Part shown: in pieces, positions 53,227-62,738 of the stretch
How the letters are laid out: the number at the start of each line of letters is the position of its first letter
Position numbering within the stretch: the stretch's first letter is position 1
Origin: Trinickia symbiotica
GTDB taxonomy: Bacteria; Pseudomonadota; Gammaproteobacteria; Burkholderiales; Burkholderiaceae
Reading direction: 5' to 3'
NCBI RefSeq assembly: GCF_002934455.1
Contig: NZ_PTIR01000025.1
Location: 24,712-88,711, forward strand
Length of the DNA stretch: 64,000 nt
The notes under the pieces: generated by a model
The model's database searches: none
What the model was told of the DNA's origin: nothing
Seen by the model: the letters and a program-made list of their open reading frames with translations, nothing else
Position numbers and translations under genes: made by a program

Positions 53227-55368
53227 ATGGCACATCCGGTCGAGAACCGCTTTCGGAAACCTGTCGAACTGCTCTCGTCCGTTACCTCGCTCGTGGCAAC
53301 GGGCGTGTTGTGGTCGCATCCCGCGCTTTTCCTGGTCACGCCCGCGACAGGAATCGTCACGACGCTGGCGCTGCTCGCGCTAGCGTTCACGCGCACACGT
53401 CAGGCATGGCAACTGATCCGCTTTCAGCGCAACCTGCGGCGCCTGCCTCAGTACGTGATTCCGGCAGCCGCGATTCCATGCTCCGACCGGGATGTGTTTC
53501 TTGGCCGGGGTTTCCGGTGGAGCGGCATTCACACGCAGCGCCTGTATCAGGCCCGCCTTCCTGAAAACCGGCGATTGCTTGCCCGCAACGACCTTTACGA
53601 CCGTGCGCGGGATCATGAGCGGCGGCATCCTGACGAGCGACTCGCACGAATCACGCGCAAGCAGGCGTGGTGGAATCCGGTCTCCCCGCTGCCGCTTGTC
53701 GGGGGCGATCCTGCGCTGCACGGCGTGGAACCGGACGAGCGCGATGTCTGGTTCGACCTTGGCGAGCGTGTCGGGCATATGGCCGTGCTCGGCACGACGC
53801 GCGTTGGCAAGACCCGGCTGTGCGAGGTCCTGGTCGCGCAGGATATTCGGCGCGGTGACATCGTCATCGTGTTCGATCCGAAGGGCGACGTCGACCTCCT
53901 GCTACGCATGTACGCGGAGGCTAAGCGTTGCGGGCGGGATGGCGAGTTCACGTTCTTCCATCTGGGTTATCCCGATAAATCCGCACGTTACAGCCCGATC
54001 GGCACGTACTCGAGAATCACGGAGGTGGCGACGCGCATCGCGGGTAATCTGCCAAAGGAAGGACAGTCGGCCGCATTTCGTGATTTCGTGTGGCGGTTCG
54101 TTAATGTGATGGCGCGCGCGATGAGTGCGCTCGGCATTCGCCCGACCTACGAGATGATCTACCAGAACGCGGTGAACATCGACGGACTCGCGCTCCGGTA
54201 CTTCCGCTTTTGGCTTGATCGCGATCACCCAGGCTGGGAGGACGAGCTTGAGCCCCTCGAGAAGGAGGAAGCCAAGCAGGCGATGCGCCTGCAGCGCAAC
54301 CAGGAAGTGCTGCAGGTCGCGAACCTGATCCGTCAGCAGGGTTGGGCCGACCCGATCGCGAACGGACTGCTCTCGGTCATCAGCAACGAGCGTTCATATT
54401 TCGACAAGCTGATCTCGTCGCTATATCCGCTCCTGGAAAAGCTCACCACGGGGCGCATATCCGAGCTGCTGTCGCCCGACTACAGCAATCCAGATGACAC
54501 GCGCCCGGTCTTCGACTGGAACCGCGTGATGGATCGGGGCGGGATTGTTTATGTTGGGCTTGACGCGCTCTCCGACTTTGAGGTCGCAGGCGTGGTCGGT
54601 AACGCGATGTTCGCGGATCTGACCTCGACCGCGGGGCGGATTTACAAATACGGGCACGGTTACGGCCAAAGGGCGGCCGGAGGAAAACGGCGCGTGTCGA
54701 TCCACGCCGACGAGTTTAACGAACTGGTGGGCGACGAGTTCGTGCCGATGGTCAACAAGGCGGGCGGCGCGGGTTATCAGGTGACGGCCTACACACAGAC
54801 GAGCGCGGATCTCGAAGCGAAGATCGGCTCGCGGGCCAAGGCCGAACAAATCTTCGGCAACTTCAATACGCTCGTGATGCTGCGCGTGAAGTACGTGACG
54901 ACCGCGAGAATCCTGACCGACCAGTTGCCGATGGTCGACGTAAAGACATTGACGCTGGCTTCTTCGGCGACGGACGCAGTGCGGCGCGGCGAGGGCGTGC
55001 ATTTTACGGCGCAGACGCACGACCAGATTACTGTGCGGCCAGTCCCAATGCTGCAGCCGTCCGACCTGACGCAGTTGCCCAAGGGGCAGGCGTTTGCGCT
55101 CATCGAGGGCGGACAACTGGTGAAGGTTCGGCTCCCATTGCTGGAGGAGAACGACCCCATCCTGCTGCCGGGGCTCGACGACGTGGTAGCCGACATGCGC
55201 ACAAAGTACGCCACGTATGTGCAGGCAGTATTGCCATTCCAGGATGCAGGCGGCGTAGCGCCTGACGGCATCGGTGGCTCGGTAGGCAGCTTCATGCCAT
55301 CTGGCTGGAATGTCCAGCGGTCAACCACCGAGCCATGGGCGGTCAAGGGCAGGGGTGCCGGATTCTGA
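53227..55368 (+). CDS. traD: TraD-family type IV coupling ATPase
   Basis: 713 residues. Two membrane helices near 22-57, then the VirD4/TraD ATPase with Walker A GTTRVGKTR (189-197), RGDIVIVFDPKGDVDLL, and Walker B VSIHADEFNELVGDEF. The protein belongs to the group that pairs with MOBH relaxases in SXT and PFGI-type elements. It carries the relaxosome to the secretion channel. It starts 24 bases after traI and is followed after 4 bases by the DUF4400 gene. Confidence 0.9.
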   Translation: MAHPVENRFRKPVELLSSVTSLVATGVLWSHPALFLVTPATGIVTTLALLALAFTRTRQAWQLIRFQRNLRRLPQYVIPAAAIPCSDRDVFLGRGFRWSGIHTQRLYQARLPENRRLLARNDLYDRARDHERRHPDERLARITRKQAWWNPVSPLPLVGGDPALHGVEPDERDVWFDLGERVGHMAVLGTTRVGKTRLCEVLVAQDIRRGDIVIVFDPKGDVDLLLRMYAEAKRCGRDGEFTFFHLGYPDKSARYSPIGTYSRITEVATRIAGNLPKEGQSAAFRDFVWRFVNVMARAMSALGIRPTYEMIYQNAVNIDGLALRYFRFWLDRDHPGWEDELEPLEKEEAKQAMRLQRNQEVLQVANLIRQQGWADPIANGLLSVISNERSYFDKLISSLYPLLEKLTTGRISELLSPDYSNPDDTRPVFDWNRVMDRGGIVYVGLDALSDFEVAGVVGNAMFADLTSTAGRIYKYGHGYGQRAAGGKRRVSIHADEFNELVGDEFVPMVNKAGGAGYQVTAYTQTSADLEAKIGSRAKAEQIFGNFNTLVMLRVKYVTTARILTDQLPMVDVKTLTLASSATDAVRRGEGVHFTAQTHDQITVRPVPMLQPSDLTQLPKGQAFALIEGGQLVKVRLPLLEENDPILLPGLDDVVADMRTKYATYVQAVLPFQDAGGVAPDGIGGSVGSFMPSGWNVQRSTTEPWAVKGRGAGF

Positions 55369-55372
55369 GAGG

Positions 55373-56077
55373 ATGGACGTGAGCGCAAGTCGTCGAGACA
55401 GCAACGCAGACGGCGTGAAGTCGTTTTTCTGGATCGTGGATCTGGCGATCCATGCGCTGCTCTGGCTGCTGCTCGCGTCGTTCCTGTCGGTGCTGGCCGA
55501 TGTCGGGGCGGCGCACTTTATCTGGCGGGACGATCCGGTGGGCAGCATCGAGGCTCTGGTCCGCTATTACCTCGGTGAGACGACAGATCCGGAACTTGCG
55601 AGGCATGCCGCGGACCTCGCGTATCGGAGTTGGTTTGGTTGGACTGGCGTCGACGCCTCAGCGCGGGCTTGGCAGGCGGGTACGATGCCTACGCAGGGGC
55701 TCGGTTCAATGTTGCGACCGGCGTTCTCCGGATCGACGCGTGAAGCGCTCATCGTGGCAATGTATGGGATCAAGCTGTTCGGGATCCGCTTTGCGATGCT
55801 CATGATGACTATCCCGCAGTTCGTGCTTGCGATTGCGGTGGCATTTACCGATGGGCTGGTGGCGCGACACGTAAGGCGTGCGCAGGGCGGGCACGAGTCC
55901 GCAACGCGTTACCATCACGCAAAGCACCTGCTGAAGTTTGGCGTGATGCCATTGGGCGCGATCATCTGGCTCGTGGCGCCGGTACAGCTCCCAATCTACC
56001 TCCATTTCTGGCCGGTCTCGATGATGACCGTGATCGCGATATGGAACATGACCAAGTACTTCAAGAAATACACCTAG
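55373..56077 (+). CDS. DUF4400 ICE membrane protein
   Basis: 234 residues from ATG at 55373. Hydrophobic segments near 25-45 (FFWIVDLAIHALLWLLLASFLSVLA), 145-160 and 195-215, with the conserved WRDDPVGSIEALVRYYL and RSWFGWTGVD patches of the DUF4400/PFL_4697 family that follows traD in many ICEs. Inner-membrane partner of the coupling protein by context; exact role unknown. Confidence 0.8.
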   Translation: MDVSASRRDSNADGVKSFFWIVDLAIHALLWLLLASFLSVLADVGAAHFIWRDDPVGSIEALVRYYLGETTDPELARHAADLAYRSWFGWTGVDASARAWQAGTMPTQGLGSMLRPAFSGSTREALIVAMYGIKLFGIRFAMLMMTIPQFVLAIAVAFTDGLVARHVRRAQGGHESATRYHHAKHLLKFGVMPLGAIIWLVAPVQLPIYLHFWPVSMMTVIAIWNMTKYFKKYT

Positions 56078-56130
56078 GCTTCAATTTTCCGCCCTATACT
56101 TCGAGGACGAAAAAGGAGGATAGGCAGGTC

Positions 56131-56577
56131 ATGCAGCGACGTGTGGTGGTTCGGCGCTCGCCCGTGCATGGGCGCGGCGTGTTCGCCTTACGGGCACTGG
56201 AACCCGGCGAACAGTTGCTGGAGTACAAAGGCGAGATCGTCGCCTGGAGCGCAGCCATCACGCAGCACCGGAAGATCGGTGCGACTGGCCACACGTATTT
56301 CTTTGGCTTGTCGGACGGACGCGTGATTGACGGCGGGCGAGGGGGAAACAGCGCACGCTGGCTGAATCACTCATGCAATGCCAACTGCGAGGCAATCGAG
56401 ATTGAGGACCGCGTGTTCATCCACGCCTCAAGCGCGATTGCGCCCGGAGAAGAGCTTTTTCTCGACTACAGGCTAGAGGTTGACGAAACGCCGGACGAAG
56501 CAACGAGACTTTGCTATGCCTGCCGCTGCGGTTCAGCGGATTGCCGAGGAACGATGCTGGCAGTTGAACCGTTGTGA
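56131..56577 (+). CDS. SET-domain protein lysine methyltransferase
   Basis: 148 residues from ATG at 56131 with GGAGG about 10 bases upstream. VHGRGVFAL, WLNHSCNANCE (79-86) and GEELFLDYR (106-114) are the S-adenosylmethionine and pseudoknot motifs of SET enzymes, and Cys128, Cys131, Cys133 and Cys138 look like a post-SET zinc site. Such eukaryotic-type methyltransferases are sometimes found in bacteria and elements; its protein target is unknown. It follows the traI-traD-DUF4400 group on the same strand. Confidence 0.85.
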   Translation: MQRRVVVRRSPVHGRGVFALRALEPGEQLLEYKGEIVAWSAAITQHRKIGATGHTYFFGLSDGRVIDGGRGGNSARWLNHSCNANCEAIEIEDRVFIHASSAIAPGEELFLDYRLEVDETPDEATRLCYACRCGSADCRGTMLAVEPL

Positions 56578-56595
56578 TGCCTATTGATGGGTAAA

Positions 56596-56808
56596 TCAAC
56601 GGCTCTGCGACAGGGCCGGCGTTGCTCGCTCGCTGGCGGTCGAGCGATTTGCGAGCCATGCTTCCAGTTCCGACTCGCGCCAGCCAGTTGCGCGTTCTCC
56701 GATACGGATGGGGCGCGGAAAATCGCCGCGACTGATCATCGCATAGATGGTCGCTCGGCAGAGTCCGATCTTTTTCACGACATCCTTCATGCGCATTACC
56801 TGGTCCAT
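56596..56808 (-). CDS. AlpA-family transcriptional regulator
   Basis: 70 residues from MDQVMRMKDVVKKIGLCRATIYAMISRGDFPRPIRIGERATGWRESELEAWLANRS, a complete AlpA/excisionase-type winged HTH. Genes of this type usually lie close to the integrase at an element's end and activate excision. The frame is open for 33 more codons upstream. No integrase follows here. Confidence 0.85.
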   Translation of the reverse strand: MDQVMRMKDVVKKIGLCRATIYAMISRGDFPRPIRIGERATGWRESELEAWLANRSTASERATPALSQSR

Positions 56809-57079
56809 TTTGCACAACTCCGGGCTGCTCTCGCCACATCCGATTATCCATGGAGCCTGGCTGCCCGCAATGGGAACCGTAAGGTGACGGCGTGAGACGA
56901 CAGACAACGCAATGAGATAACAGCAGACGTGCGGAGAAAGCGGGACACTCCGTCGTTACACTCGGTTACGTGTTTGTCGATGAATTGGCCGGCGTGCTCA
57001 CAGGTAGCCGTTGCGCGAGCACGCGGCTCGTTTTTCCCCCAACTTTCCCGAAGCTAGGTCTCTTGGCGCTGCAAGACCA

Positions 57080-58199
57080 TCAAAGCAAGTGGCGCATGGG
57101 AGGCAAGCCGTGCATGAAAACATCGTTTTTCCATTTGCTGTCCATTGCCGTCGAGCGATAAATGAACGCGTTGCTGGCGTCGTCCGAGAGATCGATCAAC
57201 TGACGCAGCAGGCTGAAATTCTCGGCCTGCGTCTCATTCCACGAGGTCTTTCGTCTCATGAGCTCGCACAGCGAATGATCCTCCACAAAGTTCCCAGAAA
57301 CCCAATAACCACGTCCGCGATTTGGATGCCTGGCTCGCTTTTGGAGCCGGCGAAGTGAAAGTTAACGTCTCTGTCGCCGTCTTTGAACGTGGTGTCGCTC
57401 AAACTTTTTCGATCTGAATTTCGCGATCGAAGACGTGGGTGGCGTTTTTGAAAAGCATGATGGGGCGCGTGTAGAAGGCGTGAAAGCCGTCGATCAGGAC
57501 ATCCTCTTCGTTGTCGGCCAGGCAAGTCAGCTCAGGCAAAGACGGCGATTTTTGGATCAAGGTTTTGAGCATGAGCGCGGGGAGATTGTCGTCATCAGGG
57601 CTGCGCGTATCGAGGAAAGCGTCAATGTCAACGATGAAGTCGGCTGTTCTGTCCGGCTGAATGTCCGGATAGCGATGCCGCTTCAGCAATGCCAAGAATG
57701 CAGGCTTGTCGAGATTGGCTAGTCGATATAGCTCGTTCTTCAAAGGTTGTTGGTATGGTTGGTAACTTCTAAATCCGTCCTCGGCTACGATCGCGTCGAT
57801 GATGTCGACGATAGCCCAATAGATGATGTTCACGCTGCAATAATGGATCATGATGCCGTGCCCGGCGAGCCAAGATAGAACGGTTCGCAGTTTTTTTGAA
57901 GGCAGGACTTGTTCGAAATCTCCTCTCGCGATGTGGGCGAACTTGATCTCGGGCGCGCTAGCTTGCATGCGCAGCTCGGCACGCAAGGCGGCGATGTCGG
58001 GGAGGGCGCGTCCTTCTTCGAGCGCGATGCCGCCGAGGACGAAGTTCCTGTGCTCCGCGACATTGGTGCCATCGTCCGTTAAATAGAACCTGCGGATGTT
58101 GTTGGTCTCGTCGTAATAGAACGTGAACCTGACATCAACCCTCCGAAGCTGGAAAGCGCCGATCATGATTTCCCGCATTGCGTTCACGTCAATCTCCAT
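57080..58199 (-). pseudogene. DUF3800 family protein gene with two -1 frameshifts
   Basis: The joined reading begins MEIDVNAMREIMIGAF, continues with VRFTFYYDETNNIRRFYLTDD (the DUF3800 start), and reaches EIQIEK. It then needs one extra A at the T5 run 57405-57409 (minus strand AAAAA) to read SLSDTTFKDGDRDVNFHFAGSKSEPGIQIADVVIGFLG, and one extra G at CCC 57293-57295 to read NFVEDHSLCELMRRKTSWNETQAENFSLL to the end. DUF3800 is a probable nuclease-like family often found in defence islands. AGGAG precedes the ATG at 58199. Confidence 0.75.
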
Positions 58200-58557
58200 G
58201 ACGCGTATCTCCTGATTCGCTGCGGCACGCGCTGCCGCGATGAAATCTTGTGCGAGGTGGCGCGATCGAGCAGGCCGAACGCGCGCTCCCTCCATCAGTC
58301 CCGCAACTCGCGTGCGGTCAACGAGCGTCGCCGCTGCTCGGCACTCCCGAAAGACGGGGGGGCGTGCGGGTTTGCGGTGCTGCGGGACCTTGAAGTGGTC
58401 GCATTGGATACTCCGCGTCTCGGCCTGCGAAGAATCATTCAGGCGCTCCGCCGACGGGCGCGTCCATGACGCTGATCGGGCACTCCTGCAAGGCGCCAAG
58501 CAGCGCAGTCGCCACCCTCTTGCGGAGTTTCGAGACGCCTGGCGGCTGCGCTTTTTC
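58200..58557. other. Gap between ImmA/IrrE and DUF3800 genes
   Basis: About 360 bases. The minus strand carries short ORFs, one starting MILRRPRRGVSNATTS of 46 codons, and the frame upstream of DUF3800 stays open for 100 codons, but none looks like a protein I recognise. No gene supported. Confidence 0.4.
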
Positions 58558-59256
58558 CTAGTAAGCCACCAGCCCGAGCTCTTTCAGGCGGATGCCCATC
58601 GCCATCGGCGACATGCCGAAGAAAGTGGCGAGGGACTTGAACTTCCTGCTGTTGAATTTCGTCGCAACTCCGACTGCGATGGGAAATGCCAGGGAGCCTG
58701 GTGCGGAGGCCATGAGATCGGCGACGCCCTTGTGGCCGGCAACGTGAAAAGCTGTATCTTCGTTCAACGGAAGCGGAATGTTGCCGAAACGCTCCCGGAA
58801 GTAGTGTTCGACCGTCGGACCTGGCGCCAACCACACGGCGGCGAAGTAGTCGGCTTCTTCTTCGACGACAGAGCGCGGGCCAGCACGATCGCCGTTGAGA
58901 GGACGGTCGCGATGCTGCCTCATGCCGGGCAACGATTCATGGAGGACAAGATGTCCGAGCTCGTGGGCCGCCGTGAACCGCTGCGTTTCGAACGTCATGA
59001 TGCTCGAAATCATGACGATGTTTTGCACCGTATCGATCATGCCGGCCGTTTGGAACTGTCTGCCCTCGTGCGCGCCCGGCATGGATTCGCGGATTTCATA
59101 AGAATAGCCATACTTCTCGATCGCCACGTCGGGGGAAAAAAGTTGCGGATATGGCGGTAGGCCAGAGGGAAAGCGAAATTTCGCGCCTTGAATGATTTCG
59201 CGGTGCATGCCGCGCACGATTTTTTCGATTTCCGCGCGCCTTTTGGCAGAGAGCAT
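58558..59256 (-). CDS. ImmA/IrrE-type zinc metallopeptidase
   Basis: 232 residues. HELGH (98-102) in QRFTAAHELGHLVLHE and the downstream EEEADYFAAVWLAPG are the zinc-binding and third-ligand motifs of the ImmA/IrrE family, which cleave repressors in response to DNA damage or phage signals. No HTH domain is fused and no XRE gene is adjacent, so the target may be elsewhere. The gene is oriented towards the DUF3800 gene. A palindrome lies about 65 bases upstream. Confidence 0.8.
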   Translation of the reverse strand: MLSAKRRAEIEKIVRGMHREIIQGAKFRFPSGLPPYPQLFSPDVAIEKYGYSYEIRESMPGAHEGRQFQTAGMIDTVQNIVMISSIMTFETQRFTAAHELGHLVLHESLPGMRQHRDRPLNGDRAGPRSVVEEEADYFAAVWLAPGPTVEHYFRERFGNIPLPLNEDTAFHVAGHKGVADLMASAPGSLAFPIAVGVATKFNSRKFKSLATFFGMSPMAMGIRLKELGLVAY

Positions 59257-59858
59257 GGGGTCCTTCCACGGGCGGGGACGTTATGCATCAGGAGGATATC
59301 ACTACAACTAAACTTGGTGTTAAAAATCGTTTTTACGCTAGATGTTGTGGTTCAGTGGAAATGGGATGGTCATGCCAGAGGCGCCCAAATTGGCCGAATC
59401 GCTGCGTAGGACGATGGTGGCGCGACTATTCGGCAAAGTATGGACTTGGCTCCGGCGTGCTCGCGAGCGCAATGACGCCCAGGTGCGACGGTGCACACGG
59501 AGAAGGTGCGACCCGCTGCCGAGCGCCATGTCTTGTCTGGCGAGCGAAGGAGGCGGCGAGAGGCTCGCGCCCGTCGTCCGGCCGGGCGCCGTGCTTATGC
59601 CGTTTGCACCGGCTGCGGTGGGCCGTCGCGCAAAAGCAAGGCCGCCGTCATGACTCTGCCCAAAAAACACTCACGGTGCCGTCTCTCCCGTGGCTGACAT
59701 TGCCGCGAGCCGCATAGCGCGCCGCCGCACTGCCACATCTTTTGTTTCTGATCTCCCCGCCGCAGGAATCAGAAGATATAGTTTTAGCGTCCCGAGTCGC
59801 GGCGCACGTGCCGCGGCCATGTGAGAGCGCGACAAGAAGCCAATAGCGCGGAGACCGT
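59257..59858. other. Divergent intergenic region with AT-rich palindrome
   Basis: About 600 bases between the ImmA/IrrE gene and the divergent trlF-like gene. TAAAAA-TCG-TTTTTA at 59321-59335 is an AT-rich palindrome, possibly an operator. Open frames of about 100 codons on either strand give no convincing protein. Confidence 0.4.
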
Positions 59859-62738
59859 ATGGAAAATGAAAAGAAAGGCTCGACGTGGAAGAAGTGGGAT
59901 CTGCACGTCCACACGCCAGCGTCGATTGTTCACCATTACCCCGGGGAAGAGGACGCTGCATGGGAGGCTTTCATCTCCGATCTTGAAGCGCTGCCATCCG
60001 CGTTCAAAGTCATCGGCATCAACGACTATGTGTTCGTCGACGGCTACGAGCGCGTCTTGCGGGCCAAGCGGGACAAGGGCAGGCTCAAAAACCTTGACCT
60101 GATTCTGCCGGTCGTCGAGCTGAGGCTGGACAAGTTCGGTGGCGTTGTCCAAAAGTCAAAAGACGGATACTCGGAGTCGAATTGGAGCCGCATAAACCTG
60201 CACGTCATTTTTGACGAGGTCGAGCCGGCGCTGATCCGGGATCAGTTTATAAGCGCGATCACGCCGCATTACAAGTTGATGCCGGAGGCTCGTGATCATG
60301 CGTCGCGATGGGCCGGCGTGATCACGCGCGAGAGTCTCCGCGCGCTCGGTGAAGCCATCATCGCGTCAGTGCCCGACGACCAACGAGGTCGCTTCGGCGA
60401 CGCGCTGACCGAGGGCTTCAATGCACTAAATGTCAGCTTGGAAAAAGTAAAGGGCGCGCTCGACACTCCGTTTTTTGAACGACGGCATCTGCTCGCCATC
60501 GGAAAGACCGAATGGGACAGTTTGCGTTGGGGCGACCACACGATCGCTGACAAGAAGAGCGTCATCAATGAGGCGAACCTAGTTTTCACGGCGGCGGAAA
60601 GTCCGGCGGCCTACGAGAGGGCTCGCAAGAGTCTGACAGACGCGAAGGTCACCGACACGCTTCTGGACTGCTCGGATGCTCATTGGCTGAGCGGGGAGAA
60701 GGACAAGGACCGCGTTGGCAACTGCTTCACGTGGATCAAGGCTGATGCTACGTTCGCCGGCCTTGTCCAAGCGATACGCGAGTTTTCGAACCGCGTCTAT
60801 GTCGGGGACAATCCGTCAAAGCGGCAGTTGGTTGAGCGGAACAAGACGAAATACGTTTCATCCATTCGCGTAAAAAAGAAGCCCGGCTCGTCGCTCAAGG
60901 CCCCGTGGTTCGATGTCGACATGCCGCTCAATAGCGACTTGGTGGCGATCATCGGCAACAAGGGGAGCGGAAAAAGCGCACTGTCCGACATCATCGCGTT
61001 GGCGGGTGATACGAAGAACCAGAGCGGGTTTTCTTTCTTGAATGACCAGCGCTTTCGAAGCCCGAAGGGTCGGCTCGCGCAACAGTTCGCGGCGTCGATT
61101 GTCTGGCGAGACGGCACGGAATCGACGAGACAGCTTGACGAAAACCCTTCGCCGACCAGCGTCGAGAGGATCAAGTATTTGCCGCAACTGTATCTCGAAA
61201 CGCTGTGCAATGAGCTTGGCGAGGGCGGCTCCTCAACGTTCGACAGCGAGCTGCGGAAGATCATTTTCTCCCACGTTCCCGAGGAGGACCGACTCGGCCA
61301 GGCTTCGATGGACGCATTGATCGACTTCAGGGTGGCAGAAATCAGTGCCGCGAGGCAGGCCATCATCAAGGAGATCTCGAGGATCAACGCCGACATTTTG
61401 GTGTCCGAGGAACGAATGACAGTCGAGTTCCGGGTCGGGCTGGAAAAGCAACTCGAGAGGAAGCGTTCCGAACTGGCGGCGCTTGAAGCCGCCAAACCGC
61501 TCGAAGTAGAAGACCCGGGCGCTTCCCCGGAGGCGCAACGTGAGTCGCAACAAGCGGCAGATTTCATCGAGCAGCTCGAAGGGCAGGCGGCCGCCCTCGA
61601 CAAGGAGGAGGCGATTCTTCGCGATCGCAAGGGGGCGGCTGCCAAGCGGCAGGCGTTGGCGAAGCGAATCTCGCAGGCGGTCGATAACCGTAAGAAGGCT
61701 CATGAGCAATTCCTGCAAGAGCTCGCTTCTTTGCTGGCCGACTTGGGCGGGGAAATTCGCCCCGACCAAGTGGTTTCGTTGCAAATCAACTTGGCTCCGG
61801 TCAATGAAGTGGCCGAGGCGGCGGCCACTGAAATCCTCGGCGTTGACGGTCTCCTTCTGAGCGAAGAGGAGGGCGGCCTTATCAAGCGACGAGACGCCGT
61901 CCAGGCTTCCATCGCGGCAGCGAAGACGAAACTCGGCGAGAGGCAGCGTTTGTTCATTCAATACAAGGAAGCACTCGCTGCATGGGAGAAAGCTAAGAGC
62001 GAACTGACCGGCGGCAAGGACAAGGCCAATAGCATTGGCTGGCTGGAAGCGGAGATCGAGGGGCTCGCGGTGCTGCCGAAACGGCTTGCGGAGTTGCGCG
62101 CTAGCCGGGCAGATCGGACCAAGCAGGTTCATGCGCAGATCGTGGAGACAGTTGACGAATATCGTCGGCTCTATGAGCCGGTTCAGTCCTTTGTGCAATC
62201 TGCACAGCAGATGGAGATGCCTCTCCCTCTCGACTTCCAGGTTCAGATCGACGAGTCGGGCTTCCATGAGCACTTTTTTACTCGCATCAATCGCCAGGCG
62301 CGCGGCTCGTTCTATGGGGTCGAGGACAGCGACCATCGAATGAGGGAGCTTCTGAACGAGACAAGCTTCTCGACGGCGGATGAGACGATCGCCTTTGCGG
62401 AAAAGATTGATGATTTACTCCGACACGATCGCAGAGACGAAGCAGGTCGGCCGACGAGGCTGGCAGACCAAGTTCGGCGCAGCGTCGAGCCGAGAGAGGT
62501 GCTCGACTACGTTTACGGCCTCGCCTACTTGTCGCCGCGATATTCGCTGACATACGCGCAGCAGGAAATCGGGCAATTGTCGCCGGGCGAGCGTGGTCTC
62601 TTGCTGCTCGTCTTTTACCTAGTCGGCCCTGAACAATTCGTTTTCCCCGCTGCACGGCCTCATGCCATCGCCATAGCAAGCCGCAGCGGCTCAACAGGGC
62701 AACAAGAACAAGGGCGTAAAGAAGCCGCAGCTTCCTGA
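59859..62738 (+). pseudogene. TrlF-type PHP/AAA ATPase, interrupted at its 3' end by an IS
   Basis: An N-terminal PHP domain (KWDLHVHTP at 12-20 and further acidic/His motifs) is followed by an SMC/ABC-like ATPase with Walker A IIGNKGSGKSA (about 363-373), a long coiled coil (about 500-740) and the ABC signature LSPGERG near 907. TrlF-type proteins are counted among anti-phage systems. At about 62619 the sequence turns into an IS5-family element; the Walker B and final histidine of the ATPase are lost, and the last about 40 residues are encoded by IS sequence. The protein is probably inactive. Confidence 0.8.

Noticed and set aside
58200..58499. 100-codon extension of the DUF3800 gene
   Set aside because: Composition is shadow-like and a ribosome-binding site stands before the ATG at 58199, where homology begins.
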